Source: JAMHWF01 sp048500255 (GTDB lineage: Bacteria; Pseudomonadota; Gammaproteobacteria; Burkholderiales; Burkholderiaceae_C). Taken from it: a DNA stretch of 64,000 nt. Below, in pieces: positions 1 to 9,383 of this stretch. The stretch lies in contig JASNYH010000002.1 of the NCBI GenBank assembly GCA_048500255.1, positions 841,447 through 905,446 of the forward strand. The letters run 5' to 3'. Below the pieces are notes generated by a model. The model ran no database searches and had not been told where the DNA came from. It saw nothing but the letters and a program-made list of their open reading frames with translations. Position numbers and translations under genes: made by a program. Position 1 is the first letter of the stretch. Each line of letters starts with the position of its first letter.

Positions 1-219
1 GGCATGGCGGTGCGCGTCGTCAACGATCGCGGCGAATACCGCTGCACGGCCGAGGTGTCGACGCGCGCGCGCCCGGGCGTCGTCAACGTTGTGGGACTGT
101 GGTGGCGCAAGCTGGCGCCGGGCGGCACCAACGTCAACGAACTGACGCACCAGCGCCTGACGGACCTCGGCTGCGCGCCGGCGTTCTACGACTGCCTGGT
201 CGACGTGCAGCGCGCGTGA
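1..219 (+). CDS. Molybdopterin oxidoreductase, C-terminal end (5' cut by window)
   Basis: The reading frame is open from the first base and ends at TGA 217-219, so only about 72 C-terminal residues are visible. They resemble the tail of the molybdopterin-dinucleotide-binding domain of formate-dehydrogenase/nitrate-reductase-like enzymes: a beta-rich stretch, then GLWWRK and a Gly-Gly-Thr-Asn-x-Asn-x-Leu-Thr block near the end. The ATG at position 4 is internal to the domain and is not taken as the start. The stop overlaps the GTG of the next gene. Family assignment rests on this tail only; substrate and cofactor details cannot be read. Confidence 0.6.
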   Translation, partial: GMAVRVVNDRGEYRCTAEVSTRARPGVVNVVGLWWRKLAPGGTNVNELTHQRLTDLGCAPAFYDCLVDVQRA

Positions 220-1295
220 AGCGGCGGGTCGGCATCCTGATGGCGGGCGCGGCGGTTCTCGGTGCGGTGTTCGTCGCGGCCTGCCTCGCCACCGGCTGCG
301 GCGGCACGCTCGGCTACTACGCGCAGTCGGTCGGCGGCCACCTGGCGCTCGTCAACGCCGCGCGGCCGGTCGACGACTGGCTCGGCGAGCCGGCGACGCC
401 CGAGCCGCTGCGCCGGCGGCTCGCGCTCGCGCAGCGCATCCGCGACTTCGCCGTCGCCGAACTGAAGCTGCCCGACAACGCCAGCTACCGGCGCTATGCC
501 GAGCTCGACCGGCCGGCCGCGGTGTGGAACGTCGTCGCTGCGCCCGAGCTTTCGCTGACGCTCAAGACCTGGTGCTTTCCCGTCGTCGGCTGCGTCGGTT
601 ACCGCGGCTACTACGACCGCGCCGACGCCGAGGCCGAGGCGGCGCGACTGCGCGCCGACGGCTGGGAGGCCGCCGTCTATCCGGTGCCGGCGTACTCGAC
701 GCTCGGCAAGCTGAACTGGCTCGGCGGCGATCCGCTGCTGTCGACCTTCATCCGTTATCCCGAGGGCGAGCTGGCGCGCCTCGTCTTCCATGAACTGGCA
801 CACCAGGTCGCCTATGCCGAGGGCGACACGACGTTCAACGAGTCGTTCGCCACCGCCGTCGAGCGCATCGGCATCGAGCGCTGGCTGGCGCAGGCCGGCG
901 ACGCGGCGCGCGCCGACTACGAGCGCCACGACGCGCGCCGTCGCACCTTCCGCGAGCTGACGCAGCGCGCCCGCCAGGCGCTCGAGGCGCTGTATGCGAG
1001 CGACGCGCCGGACGAGGCCAAGCGGCGCGACAAGGCCGCGATCCTGGCGCGGCTGCGCGCCGAGCACGCCGCGCTCAAGGCCGGGCCGTGGGCCGGCTTC
1101 GGCGGCTACGACGCCTGGTTCGAGCGCGCCAACAATGCGTCGCTCGGCGTGATGGCGGCGTACACCGAGCTGGTGCCGCAGTTCGAGCGCCTGTTCGCGC
1201 GCGAGGGCGGCGACTTCGCGCGCTTCCATGCCGAGGTGCGGCGCCTTGCCGCCTTGCCGAAGGACGAGCGCCGGGCGACACTGGCGCGCAGATAG
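216..1295 (+). CDS. Predicted zinc aminopeptidase, Aminopep family (PF10023-like)
   Basis: A 359-residue protein starting at GTG 216, which overlaps the upstream stop as GTGA. The N-terminus is a hydrophobic export signal with a lipobox-like LATGC ending at Cys28, so a membrane-anchored periplasmic lipoprotein is likely. His192-Glu-Leu-Ala-His196 is a HExxH zinc motif, followed at residue 208 by an Asn-Glu-Ser-Phe-Ala block that would supply the third ligand, as in the predicted-aminopeptidase family. Earlier in-frame starts reach back to 99 but lie inside the preceding gene. Substrate is unknown. Confidence 0.8.
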   Translation: MKRRVGILMAGAAVLGAVFVAACLATGCGGTLGYYAQSVGGHLALVNAARPVDDWLGEPATPEPLRRRLALAQRIRDFAVAELKLPDNASYRRYAELDRPAAVWNVVAAPELSLTLKTWCFPVVGCVGYRGYYDRADAEAEAARLRADGWEAAVYPVPAYSTLGKLNWLGGDPLLSTFIRYPEGELARLVFHELAHQVAYAEGDTTFNESFATAVERIGIERWLAQAGDAARADYERHDARRRTFRELTQRARQALEALYASDAPDEAKRRDKAAILARLRAEHAALKAGPWAGFGGYDAWFERANNASLGVMAAYTELVPQFERLFAREGGDFARFHAEVRRLAALPKDERRATLARR

Positions 1296-1306
1296 GGGAG
1301 GATCCG

Positions 1307-1642
1307 ATGGCCGACATCCGCATGCGCCGCGAGCACCGGCTCGGGCTCGCCAAGGCGCGCAAGGTCGCGTGGCAGTGGGCCGAGCGCGTCGAGAAGGACT
1401 TCGGCATGGAGTGCTCGGTGATCGAGGGTGAGACCTCCGACACCGTCGAGTTCACGCGCAGCGGCGTCGACGGCCGGCTGATCGTGGCGCCCGACCACTT
1501 CGAGCTCGACGCGCGGCTCGGCTTCCTGCTCGGCGCCTTCGCCCGCACGATCGAGGCCGAGATCGAGAAGACGCTCGACGAGCTGCTGGCCGGCGGCAAG
1601 CCCGCGCCGAAAAAGGCCGCCGGGCGCAAGAAGACGGTCTGA
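1307..1642 (+). CDS. Polyhydroxyalkanoic acid system family protein
   Basis: A 111-residue protein. The start ATG 1307 follows an AGGGGAGGA ribosome site 11 bases after the previous stop. It opens with MADIRMRREHRLGLAKARK and is rich in charged residues, ending in an Ala/Lys tail; this fits the small PHA granule-region proteins (PF09650 type) found in beta- and gammaproteobacteria. A role at storage granules is a family inference. The neighbouring acyl-CoA-binding protein and wax-ester synthase give it a lipid-storage context. Confidence 0.7.
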   Translation: MADIRMRREHRLGLAKARKVAWQWAERVEKDFGMECSVIEGETSDTVEFTRSGVDGRLIVAPDHFELDARLGFLLGAFARTIEAEIEKTLDELLAGGKPAPKKAAGRKKTV

Positions 1643-1663
1643 GCGCGCGAGCGCGGCGGCCGG

Positions 1664-1918
1664 CTACTTCAGCGACTCGATCAGGTCGATGTAGTCGGTC
1701 ATCGCGTCGTCGGCACCCTTGCCCTTGGCCTCGTTCCAGGCGTCCCACTTGGCGCGGCCGACCAGGTCGGTGAAGCCCGGGCGCTTACCCTCCACGTCGC
1801 CCACCGTCGCCTGCTTGTACAGCGCGTAGATCTTGAGCAGTGTCATGTTGTCGGGCTTCTCGGGCAGCGTCTTGGATTCGGCGACGGCTTGCTCGAAGCG
1901 GGCTTTGAGGTCGGACAT
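1664..1918 (-). CDS. Acyl-CoA-binding protein
   Basis: An 84-residue protein, the usual length for a stand-alone acyl-CoA-binding protein. It carries the family hallmarks: an N-terminal helix with F-E-x-A, LYKQATVGD, the RPG turn and KWDAW-x5-GKG. The family carries cytosolic long-chain acyl-CoA esters between enzymes. It converges with the PHA-system gene (22-base gap) and diverges from the wax-ester synthase, which uses acyl-CoA, so a supporting role in storage-lipid synthesis is plausible. Confidence 0.92.
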   Translation of the reverse strand: MSDLKARFEQAVAESKTLPEKPDNMTLLKIYALYKQATVGDVEGKRPGFTDLVGRAKWDAWNEAKGKGADDAMTDYIDLIESLK

Positions 1919-2002
1919 GGCAGCGCTCCTGTGGGTGAAACCGGCATTGACGGCGTTCATGTTACCCAGCATCTTCGGCGCCGTGTGACGGGAGATCGAG
2001 CG

Positions 2003-3436
2003 ATGCCGAATGCCGAGGAGCGCATGTCGCGCGTGGACACCGCGTGGCTGCGCATGGACACCGACGCCAACCTGATGACGATCGTCGGCGTCTGGATGCT
2101 CGAGCCGAAGCTCGAGCACGAGGCGCTGTGCGCGCGCGTCGAAGAGCGGCTGCTGAAGTACCGGCGCTTTCGCCAGAAGGTCGTCGAGGACGCGCTCGGC
2201 GCGAGCTGGGTCGACGACGAGGCCTTCGACATCCGCCGCCACGTCGTGCGCGAGACGCTGAAGCGCCGCCGCGGCCAGACGCGCCAGGCCGCGCTGCAGC
2301 AACGCGTCGCCGAGCTGGCGACCCGTCCGCTCGACCCCGGGCATCCGCTGTGGCAGTACCACCTGATCGAGGACTACGACGGCGGCAGCGCGATGATCGC
2401 GCGCATCCACCACTGCATCGCCGACGGCATCGCGCTCATCGCCGTGATGATGTCGATGGTCGACGGCGGCAAGGCGCCGCCGCCGAGCGCCCGGCCGCAC
2501 GAGCCCGACGAGGGCCACGGCGACTGGCTCAGCGATGCCGTCGTGCGCCCGCTGACCGACGTCGCCGTCAAGGCGATCGGTCTGTACGGCGACGGCGTCG
2601 CGCGCTCGATCGACCTGATGGCGCACCCCGAGCAGCCGCTGACCGGCACGCTCGACCTCGCGCGCAGCGGCGTGCAGCTGGTCGGCGACGCCGCGTCGAT
2701 CCTGACGATGTCGGACGACTCGCCGACGCGCCTGAAGGGCAAGCCCGGGCGCGCCAAGCGCGTCGCCTGGTGCGAGCGGCTGCCGCTGGCCGACGTCAAG
2801 GCGGTCGGCCGCGCGCTCGGCTGCTCGATCAACGACGTGCTGCTCGCCACGACGGCCGGCGCGATCGGCGCCTACCTGCGCGCGCGCGGCGACGACACGG
2901 CGGGCCAGGAGATCCGCGCCATGGTGCCCGTCAACCTGCGGCCGCTGTCGCAGGCGCACGAGTTGGGCAATCGCTTCGGCCTGGTGCCGCTGGTGCTGCC
3001 GATCGGCATCGACAACCCGATCGAGCGCGTGTACGAGGTGCGCCGCCGCATGCGCGAGCTCAAGGGCAGCTATCAGCCGCTGCTCGCCTTCGCGCTGCTG
3101 ATGGTCGCGGGCCTGCTCGTCAAGCCGGCGCAGGCGGCGCTGCTCAACTACTTCGCGCGCAAGGCGACGGCCGTGATGACCAACGTGCCGGGCCCTGCGC
3201 GGCCCGTGCAGCTGTGCGGCTCGACGCTCAAGGAGTCGATGTTTTGGGTGCCGCAAAGCGGCGACATCGGCATGGGCGCGAGCATCCTGAGCTATGCCGG
3301 CGGCGTGCAGTTCGGCCTGATCACCGACGCCGGGCTGTGCCCGGATCCGGAGGCGATCACGGCGCTGTTCCGCCCCGAGTTCGAGAAGCTGTTGTGGTTG
3401 ACGCTGATGCTGCCCTGGGGCGAGGGCGAACCCTAG
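2003..3436 (+). CDS. Wax ester synthase/diacylglycerol acyltransferase (WS/DGAT)
   Basis: A 477-residue bacterial WS/DGAT, close to the usual 450-480. The acyltransferase motif HHCIADG lies at residues 136-142 (His136-His137, Asp141). A VNLRP block, the conserved TNVPGP near residue 395 and the C-terminal Asn-rich fold region follow. The enzyme transfers an acyl group from acyl-CoA to a fatty alcohol or diacylglycerol. ATG 2003 was chosen because MPNAEERMSRVDTAWLRM matches typical N-termini; ATG 2024 (MSRVD) is an alternative. Earlier in-frame starts overlap the divergent ACBP gene. Confidence 0.9.
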   Translation: MPNAEERMSRVDTAWLRMDTDANLMTIVGVWMLEPKLEHEALCARVEERLLKYRRFRQKVVEDALGASWVDDEAFDIRRHVVRETLKRRRGQTRQAALQQRVAELATRPLDPGHPLWQYHLIEDYDGGSAMIARIHHCIADGIALIAVMMSMVDGGKAPPPSARPHEPDEGHGDWLSDAVVRPLTDVAVKAIGLYGDGVARSIDLMAHPEQPLTGTLDLARSGVQLVGDAASILTMSDDSPTRLKGKPGRAKRVAWCERLPLADVKAVGRALGCSINDVLLATTAGAIGAYLRARGDDTAGQEIRAMVPVNLRPLSQAHELGNRFGLVPLVLPIGIDNPIERVYEVRRRMRELKGSYQPLLAFALLMVAGLLVKPAQAALLNYFARKATAVMTNVPGPARPVQLCGSTLKESMFWVPQSGDIGMGASILSYAGGVQFGLITDAGLCPDPEAITALFRPEFEKLLWLTLMLPWGEGEP

Positions 3437-3509
3437 GGCGCCGTTTTCGCGCCGCAGTCCCGATGCAGTGCGGCGCGCGGACCCGCCCGATACGACGAAG
3501 GAGACGACG

Positions 3510-4484
3510 ATGACAATCCGAGCCACCTGGCGCCGGGCGCTGGCCCTGCTCGCCGGCCTCGCGCTGGCCGGCGCCGCTGCCGCGCAGTCCTTTCCGGCCA
3601 AGCCGATCCGCCTCGTCGTCAACTTTCCGCCGGGCGGCGCGGCCGACGTGATCGCGCGCGCCGTCGGGCCGGCGCTGGCCGAGTCGCTCAAGCAGCCCGT
3701 CGTGATCGAGAACAAGGGCGGCGCCAACGGCAACATCGGTTCGTCCGAAGTCGCCAAGGCGCCGGCCGACGGCTACACGCTGCTGATGAGCTCGGGCAGC
3801 GCGATCACGATCAATCCGCTCGTCTACGCCAAGATGCCGCTCGACCCCGAGAAGGACCTGACGCCGGTGGCGGCGGTGGCGCGCGTGCTCGTCTACCTCG
3901 AGACGCATCCGTCGGTGCCGGTGACGAACCTCGCCGAGTTCATCGCCCACCTGAAGGCCAACCCCGGCAAGCTGAGCTACGGCTCGCCAGGCCAGGGCAG
4001 CTCGCCGCACCTCGCGGGCGAGATGTTCAAGCGCATGGCCGGCGTCGACGCGCAGCACGTGCCGTACAAGGGCGCCGGGCCGGCGGTCACCGACCTGGTG
4101 TCGGGCCAGATCCAGTTCATGTTCGACCCCGGGCCCGGCCTGCGCATGGTCAAGGAGAACCGCCTGCGGCTGCTTGCCGTCGGCAGCTCGAAGCGCTCGC
4201 AGATGTTCCCCGACGTGCCGACGCTGGCCGAGGCCGGTCTCGCCGGCTTCGACGCCGACTCGCTGTTCGGCATCTATGCGCCGGCAGGCACGCCGCCGGG
4301 CGTCGTCACTCAGCTCAATGCCGAGATCAACAAGGCGCTCGCGTTGCCCAACGTGGCCGCGGCGATCCGCGCGCTCGGCGCCGACACGGCGCCGATGTCG
4401 CTGGCCGACTTCCGCGCCCACCACGTGCGCGAGCGCGAGCGCTTCGGCGGGCTGGTCAAGGACATCGGGCTGAAGCTCGAGTAG
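3510..4484 (+). CDS. Bug-family tripartite tricarboxylate transporter substrate-binding protein
   Basis: A 324-residue periplasmic receptor. ATG 3510 follows GAAGGAGA. The Sec signal ends near AAAAQ (residue about 24), followed by FPAKPIRL and PPGGAADVIAR, the standard Bug opening. The middle contains PGKLSYGSPGQGS and later VPYKGAGPAVTDL, both family hallmarks. Bug receptors bind small carboxylates; the ligand cannot be told here. No TctA/TctB membrane genes are adjacent, as is common for the expanded Bug families of Burkholderiales. Confidence 0.9.
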   Translation: MTIRATWRRALALLAGLALAGAAAAQSFPAKPIRLVVNFPPGGAADVIARAVGPALAESLKQPVVIENKGGANGNIGSSEVAKAPADGYTLLMSSGSAITINPLVYAKMPLDPEKDLTPVAAVARVLVYLETHPSVPVTNLAEFIAHLKANPGKLSYGSPGQGSSPHLAGEMFKRMAGVDAQHVPYKGAGPAVTDLVSGQIQFMFDPGPGLRMVKENRLRLLAVGSSKRSQMFPDVPTLAEAGLAGFDADSLFGIYAPAGTPPGVVTQLNAEINKALALPNVAAAIRALGADTAPMSLADFRAHHVRERERFGGLVKDIGLKLE

Positions 4485-4494
4485 CGCCCGGCGT

Positions 4495-5271
4495 TCACTC
4501 GTCCTCGAGTTCGGCCTTCGCCATCTCGACGTCGAGCTTCTCCATCGCGTCGAGCGGCGTGCACGCCGCCGCGTCGGCGTAGAGCTGCTCGGCCTCCTGC
4601 ATGCGCTTGGGCCCCTCGAGCATGACGAGGCCGTTGGCGTATTCGACGCGCGCGATCGCGCTGGCCGGGTTGAGCTCGAGCGCGCGCTTGAACATCGCCA
4701 GCCCCGTCGCCGCGTCGGCGCCCTGGGTGCGCGCGAGCAGCTTGCCGACCTTGTCGATCACTTCGGCGTGGTAAGTGCCCAGCGCGATGTGCGCGTCGGC
4801 GTGCTTGGGCGAGAGTTTGATCGCCGTCTCGAGCGCCGTCTTGACGCGCGTGCCCAGGCCTTGCGCCAGCGCCTTGGCGACACTGATGCCCTGGCTGTAG
4901 CGGCCGAGCGCGTAGGCCTGCAGGTAGTGCGCGTTGGCGTTCTTCGGCTCGGCGGCGGCCTGCGCGGCGGCGCGTTCGGCGACTTCGAGGAACATCGCCA
5001 GCCTCGTCTTCTCGCTCTTCTCGAGGTAGTTGGCATGGATCGCCTGCGCCTTGTTGGCCGCCGTGACGCCGGCGCCGCCGGCCTTCAGCCCCGCGTCATA
5101 GGCCTTCTGGAATTCGCCGGCGTGGTAGAGCGCCCAGGCGGCGAGCACGGCGTCGTCCTTGGGCAGTGGCTCGGCGTCGCCGGCGTGCAGGCGCGCCCAT
5201 TTCTTCTTCAGCGCGGCGGCGTCGTAGGTGTAGGTGGCGCTGTCGTGCGGAAACGCGGTCCACTTGGCCAT
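4495..5271 (-). CDS. Tetratricopeptide-repeat protein of unknown function
   Basis: A 258-residue soluble protein with no signal peptide. Helical repeats such as NANAHYLQAYALGRYSQG and HADAHIALGTYHAEV read as TPR units from about residue 110, and a further unit follows near residue 190. The first 60 residues (MAKWTAFPHD...WARLHAGDAEPLPKDD) are characteristic of a conserved Burkholderiales protein without a known role. It converges with the Bug receptor (10-base gap) and lies upstream of a TetR gene on the same strand; co-regulation is possible but not shown. Confidence 0.7.
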   Translation of the reverse strand: MAKWTAFPHDSATYTYDAAALKKKWARLHAGDAEPLPKDDAVLAAWALYHAGEFQKAYDAGLKAGGAGVTAANKAQAIHANYLEKSEKTRLAMFLEVAERAAAQAAAEPKNANAHYLQAYALGRYSQGISVAKALAQGLGTRVKTALETAIKLSPKHADAHIALGTYHAEVIDKVGKLLARTQGADAATGLAMFKRALELNPASAIARVEYANGLVMLEGPKRMQEAEQLYADAAACTPLDAMEKLDVEMAKAELEDE

Positions 5272-5315
5272 TGGCTGCTTCTCCCGGTGGTCGTTCGTTC
5301 GTCTCGAAACGGAGG

Positions 5316-5978
5316 TCATCGGCCCGGCGCGGCATAGCGCGCGGCCAGGGCGTGCAGGTGCTCGCGCTGCGCCGTCTCCAGGTAGGGCGCGAGCAGGCTC
5401 AGCACATGGTAGGCGCCGCGCAGCAGCGCCGCGTCGGCGCCGGCCGGCTCGAGCGCGCGCCGCGGGTCGCGCACGTACTCGAAGCTCAGCCAGTAGGTCA
5501 GCACGACGACCATCGCCGTGGCCGTCGCCTCGGCCTCGCGCGCGTCGAGGTGCATCGCGTTGCCCCGGCTCAGGCCGTCGAGCAGGCGCCGCACGGCGCG
5601 CGCCTTGTCGGCGAGCACCGCCTGGAAGTGCGTCTCCAGCCGCCGGTTCTTCGACAGCAGATCGTTGACGTCGCGATAGAGGAAGCGGTACTGCCAGATC
5701 AGCTCGAACAGCATGTGCAGGAACAGCCACGCGTCCTCGATGTGGCGCACGTCGTCGGCGGCGCCGAGCAGGCCGGCGAGCGCCTTCTCGTAGCGGTCGA
5801 CCAGCGTGTTGATCAGCGTGTCCTTGGCCGGGTAGTGGTAGTACAGGTTGCCCGGGCTGATGCCGAGCTCGGCCGAGATCAGTGTCGTCGAGACGTTGGG
5901 CTCGCCGAAGCGGTTGAACAGGTCCAGCGAGACTTCGAGGATCCTCTCGGCCGTGCGGCGCGGCTTCTTGCTCTGCAT
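5316..5978 (-). CDS. TetR/AcrR-family transcriptional regulator
   Basis: A 220-residue regulator. The N-terminal helix-turn-helix spans about residues 10-55: R-T-A-E-R-I-L-E-V-S-L-D-L-F-N-R-F-G, then ISAELGISPGNLYYHY and the DTLIN helix. The C-terminal two thirds form an all-helical ligand domain. It is divergent from the ABC exporter genes starting at 6050, with only 71 bases between, so control of that exporter is a reasonable inference. The effector is unknown. Confidence 0.9.
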   Translation of the reverse strand: MQSKKPRRTAERILEVSLDLFNRFGEPNVSTTLISAELGISPGNLYYHYPAKDTLINTLVDRYEKALAGLLGAADDVRHIEDAWLFLHMLFELIWQYRFLYRDVNDLLSKNRRLETHFQAVLADKARAVRRLLDGLSRGNAMHLDAREAEATATAMVVVLTYWLSFEYVRDPRRALEPAGADAALLRGAYHVLSLLAPYLETAQREHLHALAARYAAPGR

Positions 5979-6034
5979 GCGGCCACACTACCCGCGGCGA
6001 CGGAGCGTGGCAAGCCCGGCGCGAGGTCCCTGCC

Positions 6035-6040
6035 TACAAT
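6035..6040 (+). promoter_or_regulatory. Possible -10 element (TACAAT) before the ABC exporter
   Basis: TACAAT matches the sigma-70 -10 consensus at five of six bases and lies 9 bases before the ATG at 6050, in the TetR/ABC divergent region. No convincing -35 hexamer is seen at 16-18 bases, so this is weak. If it is used, the leader would be very short. Confidence 0.3.
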
Positions 6041-6049
6041 CGCGCTGCG

Positions 6050-6975
<926 letters not shown>

Positions 6976-6979
<4 letters not shown>

Positions 6980-7746
6980 CCGGAATGGGGCTCGAAGGCA
7001 CGGGCACGCTGCTCTACAAGGAAGTGCTGCGCTTCTGGAAGGTGAGTTTCCAGACCGTCGCCGCGCCGGTGCTGACGGCGATGCTCTACCTGCTGATCTT
7101 CGGCCACGTGCTCGAAGGCCGCGTCCAGGTGTACGACGGCGTCGGCTACACCAGCTTCCTGATCCCCGGCCTGGTGATGATGAGCGTGCTGCAGAACGCC
7201 TTCGCCAACAGCTCGTCGTCGCTGATCCAGAGCAAGATCACGGGCAACCTCGTGTTCCTGCTCGTCGCGCCGCTGTCGCCGCAGGCATGGTTCGTGGCCT
7301 ACGTCGGCGCGTCGATGCTGCGCGGCCTCGTCGTCGGCGCCGGCGTGCTGCTGGTGACGCTGTGGTTCGCGCCGGTGCACGCCGCCGAGCCGGGCTGGAT
7401 CGTCTTCTTCGCGCTGGCCGGTGCGGCGCTGATGGGCGCGCTCGGCCTGATCGCGGGCCTGTGGGCCGAGAAGTTCGACCAGATCGCCGCGTTCCAGAAC
7501 TTCATCGTGATGCCGATGACGTTCCTGTCGGGCGTGTTCTATTCGGTCGGTTCGCTGCCGCCGTTCTGGCTCGCGGCGAGCCACCTCAACCCTTTCTTCT
7601 ACATCGTCGACGGTTTCCGGCGCGGCTTCTTCGGCGCGAGCGACGTGTCGCCGTGGACCAGCCTCGCCGTCGTCGCGGCCAGCCTCGTCGCCGTCTGCGG
7701 CCTGGCGCTGCAGCTGCTGCGCAGCGGCTACAAGATCCGCCACTGA
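6976..7746 (+). CDS. ABC-2 type transporter permease (YadH-like)
   Basis: A 256-residue inner-membrane protein with about six hydrophobic segments. It contains the ABC-2 core pattern, including IPGLVMMSVLQNAFANSS and, near the end, MTFLSGVFYSVGSLPPFW and LNPFFYIVDGFRRG, which are typical of YadH-family permeases. ATG 6976 overlaps the ATPase stop by four bases. It would form the membrane channel for the preceding ATPase. Confidence 0.92.
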
Positions 7747-7770
7747 CGGGCCGGGGTATCGGCACGCCCG

Positions 7771-7776
7771 TAGAAT
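7771..7776 (+). promoter_or_regulatory. Possible -10 element (TAGAAT) before bolA/murA
   Basis: TAGAAT lies 11 bases before the ATG of the BolA gene, in the 40-base gap after the permease. It is the only promoter-like hexamer there, and no good -35 is visible. It could give the bolA-murA-his run its own promoter in addition to read-through. Confidence 0.3.
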
Positions 7777-7786
7777 CGGGCCCATC

Positions 7787-8044
7787 ATGGGTGAACCCAC
7801 TGCCGCCGAAGTCGAGCGCTACATCGCCGCGGGCCTGCGCTGCGAGCATCTCCAGGTCGAGGGCGACGGCCGCCATTTCTTCGCCACCATCGTGTCGGCC
7901 GAGTTCGAAGGCTCGAACCGCGTGCGTCGCCATCAGCGGGTCTACCAGGCGCTGGGCGATAGAATGCGCGAGCAGATCCATGCGCTTTCGATGAAGACGC
8001 TCACTCCGGCCGAATGGGCCGGCGACGCCGATAACCACCACTGA
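7787..8044 (+). CDS. BolA family protein (IbaG-like)
   Basis: An 85-residue BolA-fold protein. It shows the helix-beta arrangement, with FFATIVSAEFEGSNRVRRHQRVYQAL, a variant of the BolA/IbaG signature, followed by the ALSMKTLTPAEW end. IbaG-type proteins act with monothiol glutaredoxins in iron-sulfur metabolism and acid response, and the gene commonly sits just upstream of murA, as here. The start ATG is 40 bases after the permease. Confidence 0.9.
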   Translation: MGEPTAAEVERYIAAGLRCEHLQVEGDGRHFFATIVSAEFEGSNRVRRHQRVYQALGDRMREQIHALSMKTLTPAEWAGDADNHH

Positions 8045-8123
8045 CCCGAGCTGCAGCGCCGCTGCGGCTCGCGGGCCCGTGCCGGTCCGGGGGTCGTCGG
8101 CGGCGTTGCGCACACCGCACCCC

Positions 8124-9383
8124 ATGGACAAACTCCTGATCCGCGGCGGTCGTCGATTGAGCGGCGAGGTGCCGGTGTCGGGCGCCAAGAACGCGGCGCT
8201 GCCCGAGCTCGTCGCCGCGCTGCTGAGCGCCGAGCCCATCACGCTGGCCAACGTGCCGGTGCTCAAGGACGTGTCGACGACGCTCGCGCTGCTGCGCAAC
8301 ATGGGCGTCGCCGTCGAGCGCAGCGACGAGCGGCCCGACGTGGTGGCGATCGACGCCAGCCGCGTGACGATGCCCGAGGCGCCGTACGAGCTCGTCAAGA
8401 CGATGCGCGCGTCGGTGCTCGTGCTCGGGCCGCTGCTGGCGCGCTTCGGCGAGGCGACGGTGTCGCTGCCCGGTGGCTGCGCGATCGGCTCGCGGCCGGT
8501 CGACCAGCACATCAAGGGCCTGCAGGCCATGGGCGCCGAGATCACGGTCGAGCACGGCTACATCCTCGCCAAGGCGACCCGCCTGCGCGGCGCGCGCATC
8601 ACGACCGACATGGTGACCGTCACCGGCACCGAGAACCTGATGATGGCGGCCACGCTGGCCGACGGCGTCACCGTGCTCGAGAACGCCGCGCAGGAGCCCG
8701 AGGTCGCCGACCTGGCCGAGATGCTGATCGCGATGGGCGCGCGCATCGAGGGCCACGGCACGAGCCGCGTGCGCATCGAGGGCGTCGAGCGTCTGGGCGG
8801 CGTGTCGCACCGCGTCGTGCCCGACCGCATCGAGGCCGGCACCTTCCTGTGCGCCGTGGCTGCCGCCGGCGGCGAGGTCACGCTGCGCGATGCGCGCGCG
8901 CGCCACCTCGGCGCGGTGATCGACAAGCTGCGCGAGGCCGGCGTCGGCATCGAGTCGGGTGACGGTTTCATGCGCGTGCGCGCCGACGCCCGGCTGAAGG
9001 CGACCTCGTTCCGCACCAGCGAATACCCGGCGTTCCCGACCGACATGCAGGCGCAGTTCATGGCGCTGAACTGCATCGCCGACGGCGCCAGCACCGTCAC
9101 CGAAACGATCTTCGAGAACCGCTTCATGCACGTCAACGAGCTGCTGCGCCTGGGCGCGAAGATCGAGGTCGACGGCCACACGGCGGTGGTGCAGGGCGTC
9201 GAGCGGCTGTCGGGCGCGACGGTGATGGCGACCGACCTGCGCGCCTCGGCCAGCCTGGTGATCGCCGGGCTGGTGGCGGAGGGCGAGACGGTGGTCGACC
9301 GCATCTACCACCTCGACCGCGGGTACGACCGCATGGAAGCCAAGCTGCGCGGCATCGGCGCCGATATCGAGCGAATCAAATGA
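8124..9383 (+). CDS. murA: UDP-N-acetylglucosamine 1-carboxyvinyltransferase MurA
   Basis: A 419-residue enzyme of the first committed step of peptidoglycan synthesis (transfer of enolpyruvyl from PEP to UDP-GlcNAc, cytosol). The start MDKLLIRGG is canonical; the in-frame GTG 8079 would add 15 atypical residues. SGAKNAALP near residue 19 binds substrate. Cys119 in GGCAIGSRP is the catalytic, fosfomycin-sensitive Cys. Length matches the family. It overlaps hisG by four bases, the usual Burkholderiales arrangement. Confidence 0.97.
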   Translation: MDKLLIRGGRRLSGEVPVSGAKNAALPELVAALLSAEPITLANVPVLKDVSTTLALLRNMGVAVERSDERPDVVAIDASRVTMPEAPYELVKTMRASVLVLGPLLARFGEATVSLPGGCAIGSRPVDQHIKGLQAMGAEITVEHGYILAKATRLRGARITTDMVTVTGTENLMMAATLADGVTVLENAAQEPEVADLAEMLIAMGARIEGHGTSRVRIEGVERLGGVSHRVVPDRIEAGTFLCAVAAAGGEVTLRDARARHLGAVIDKLREAGVGIESGDGFMRVRADARLKATSFRTSEYPAFPTDMQAQFMALNCIADGASTVTETIFENRFMHVNELLRLGAKIEVDGHTAVVQGVERLSGATVMATDLRASASLVIAGLVAEGETVVDRIYHLDRGYDRMEAKLRGIGADIERIK

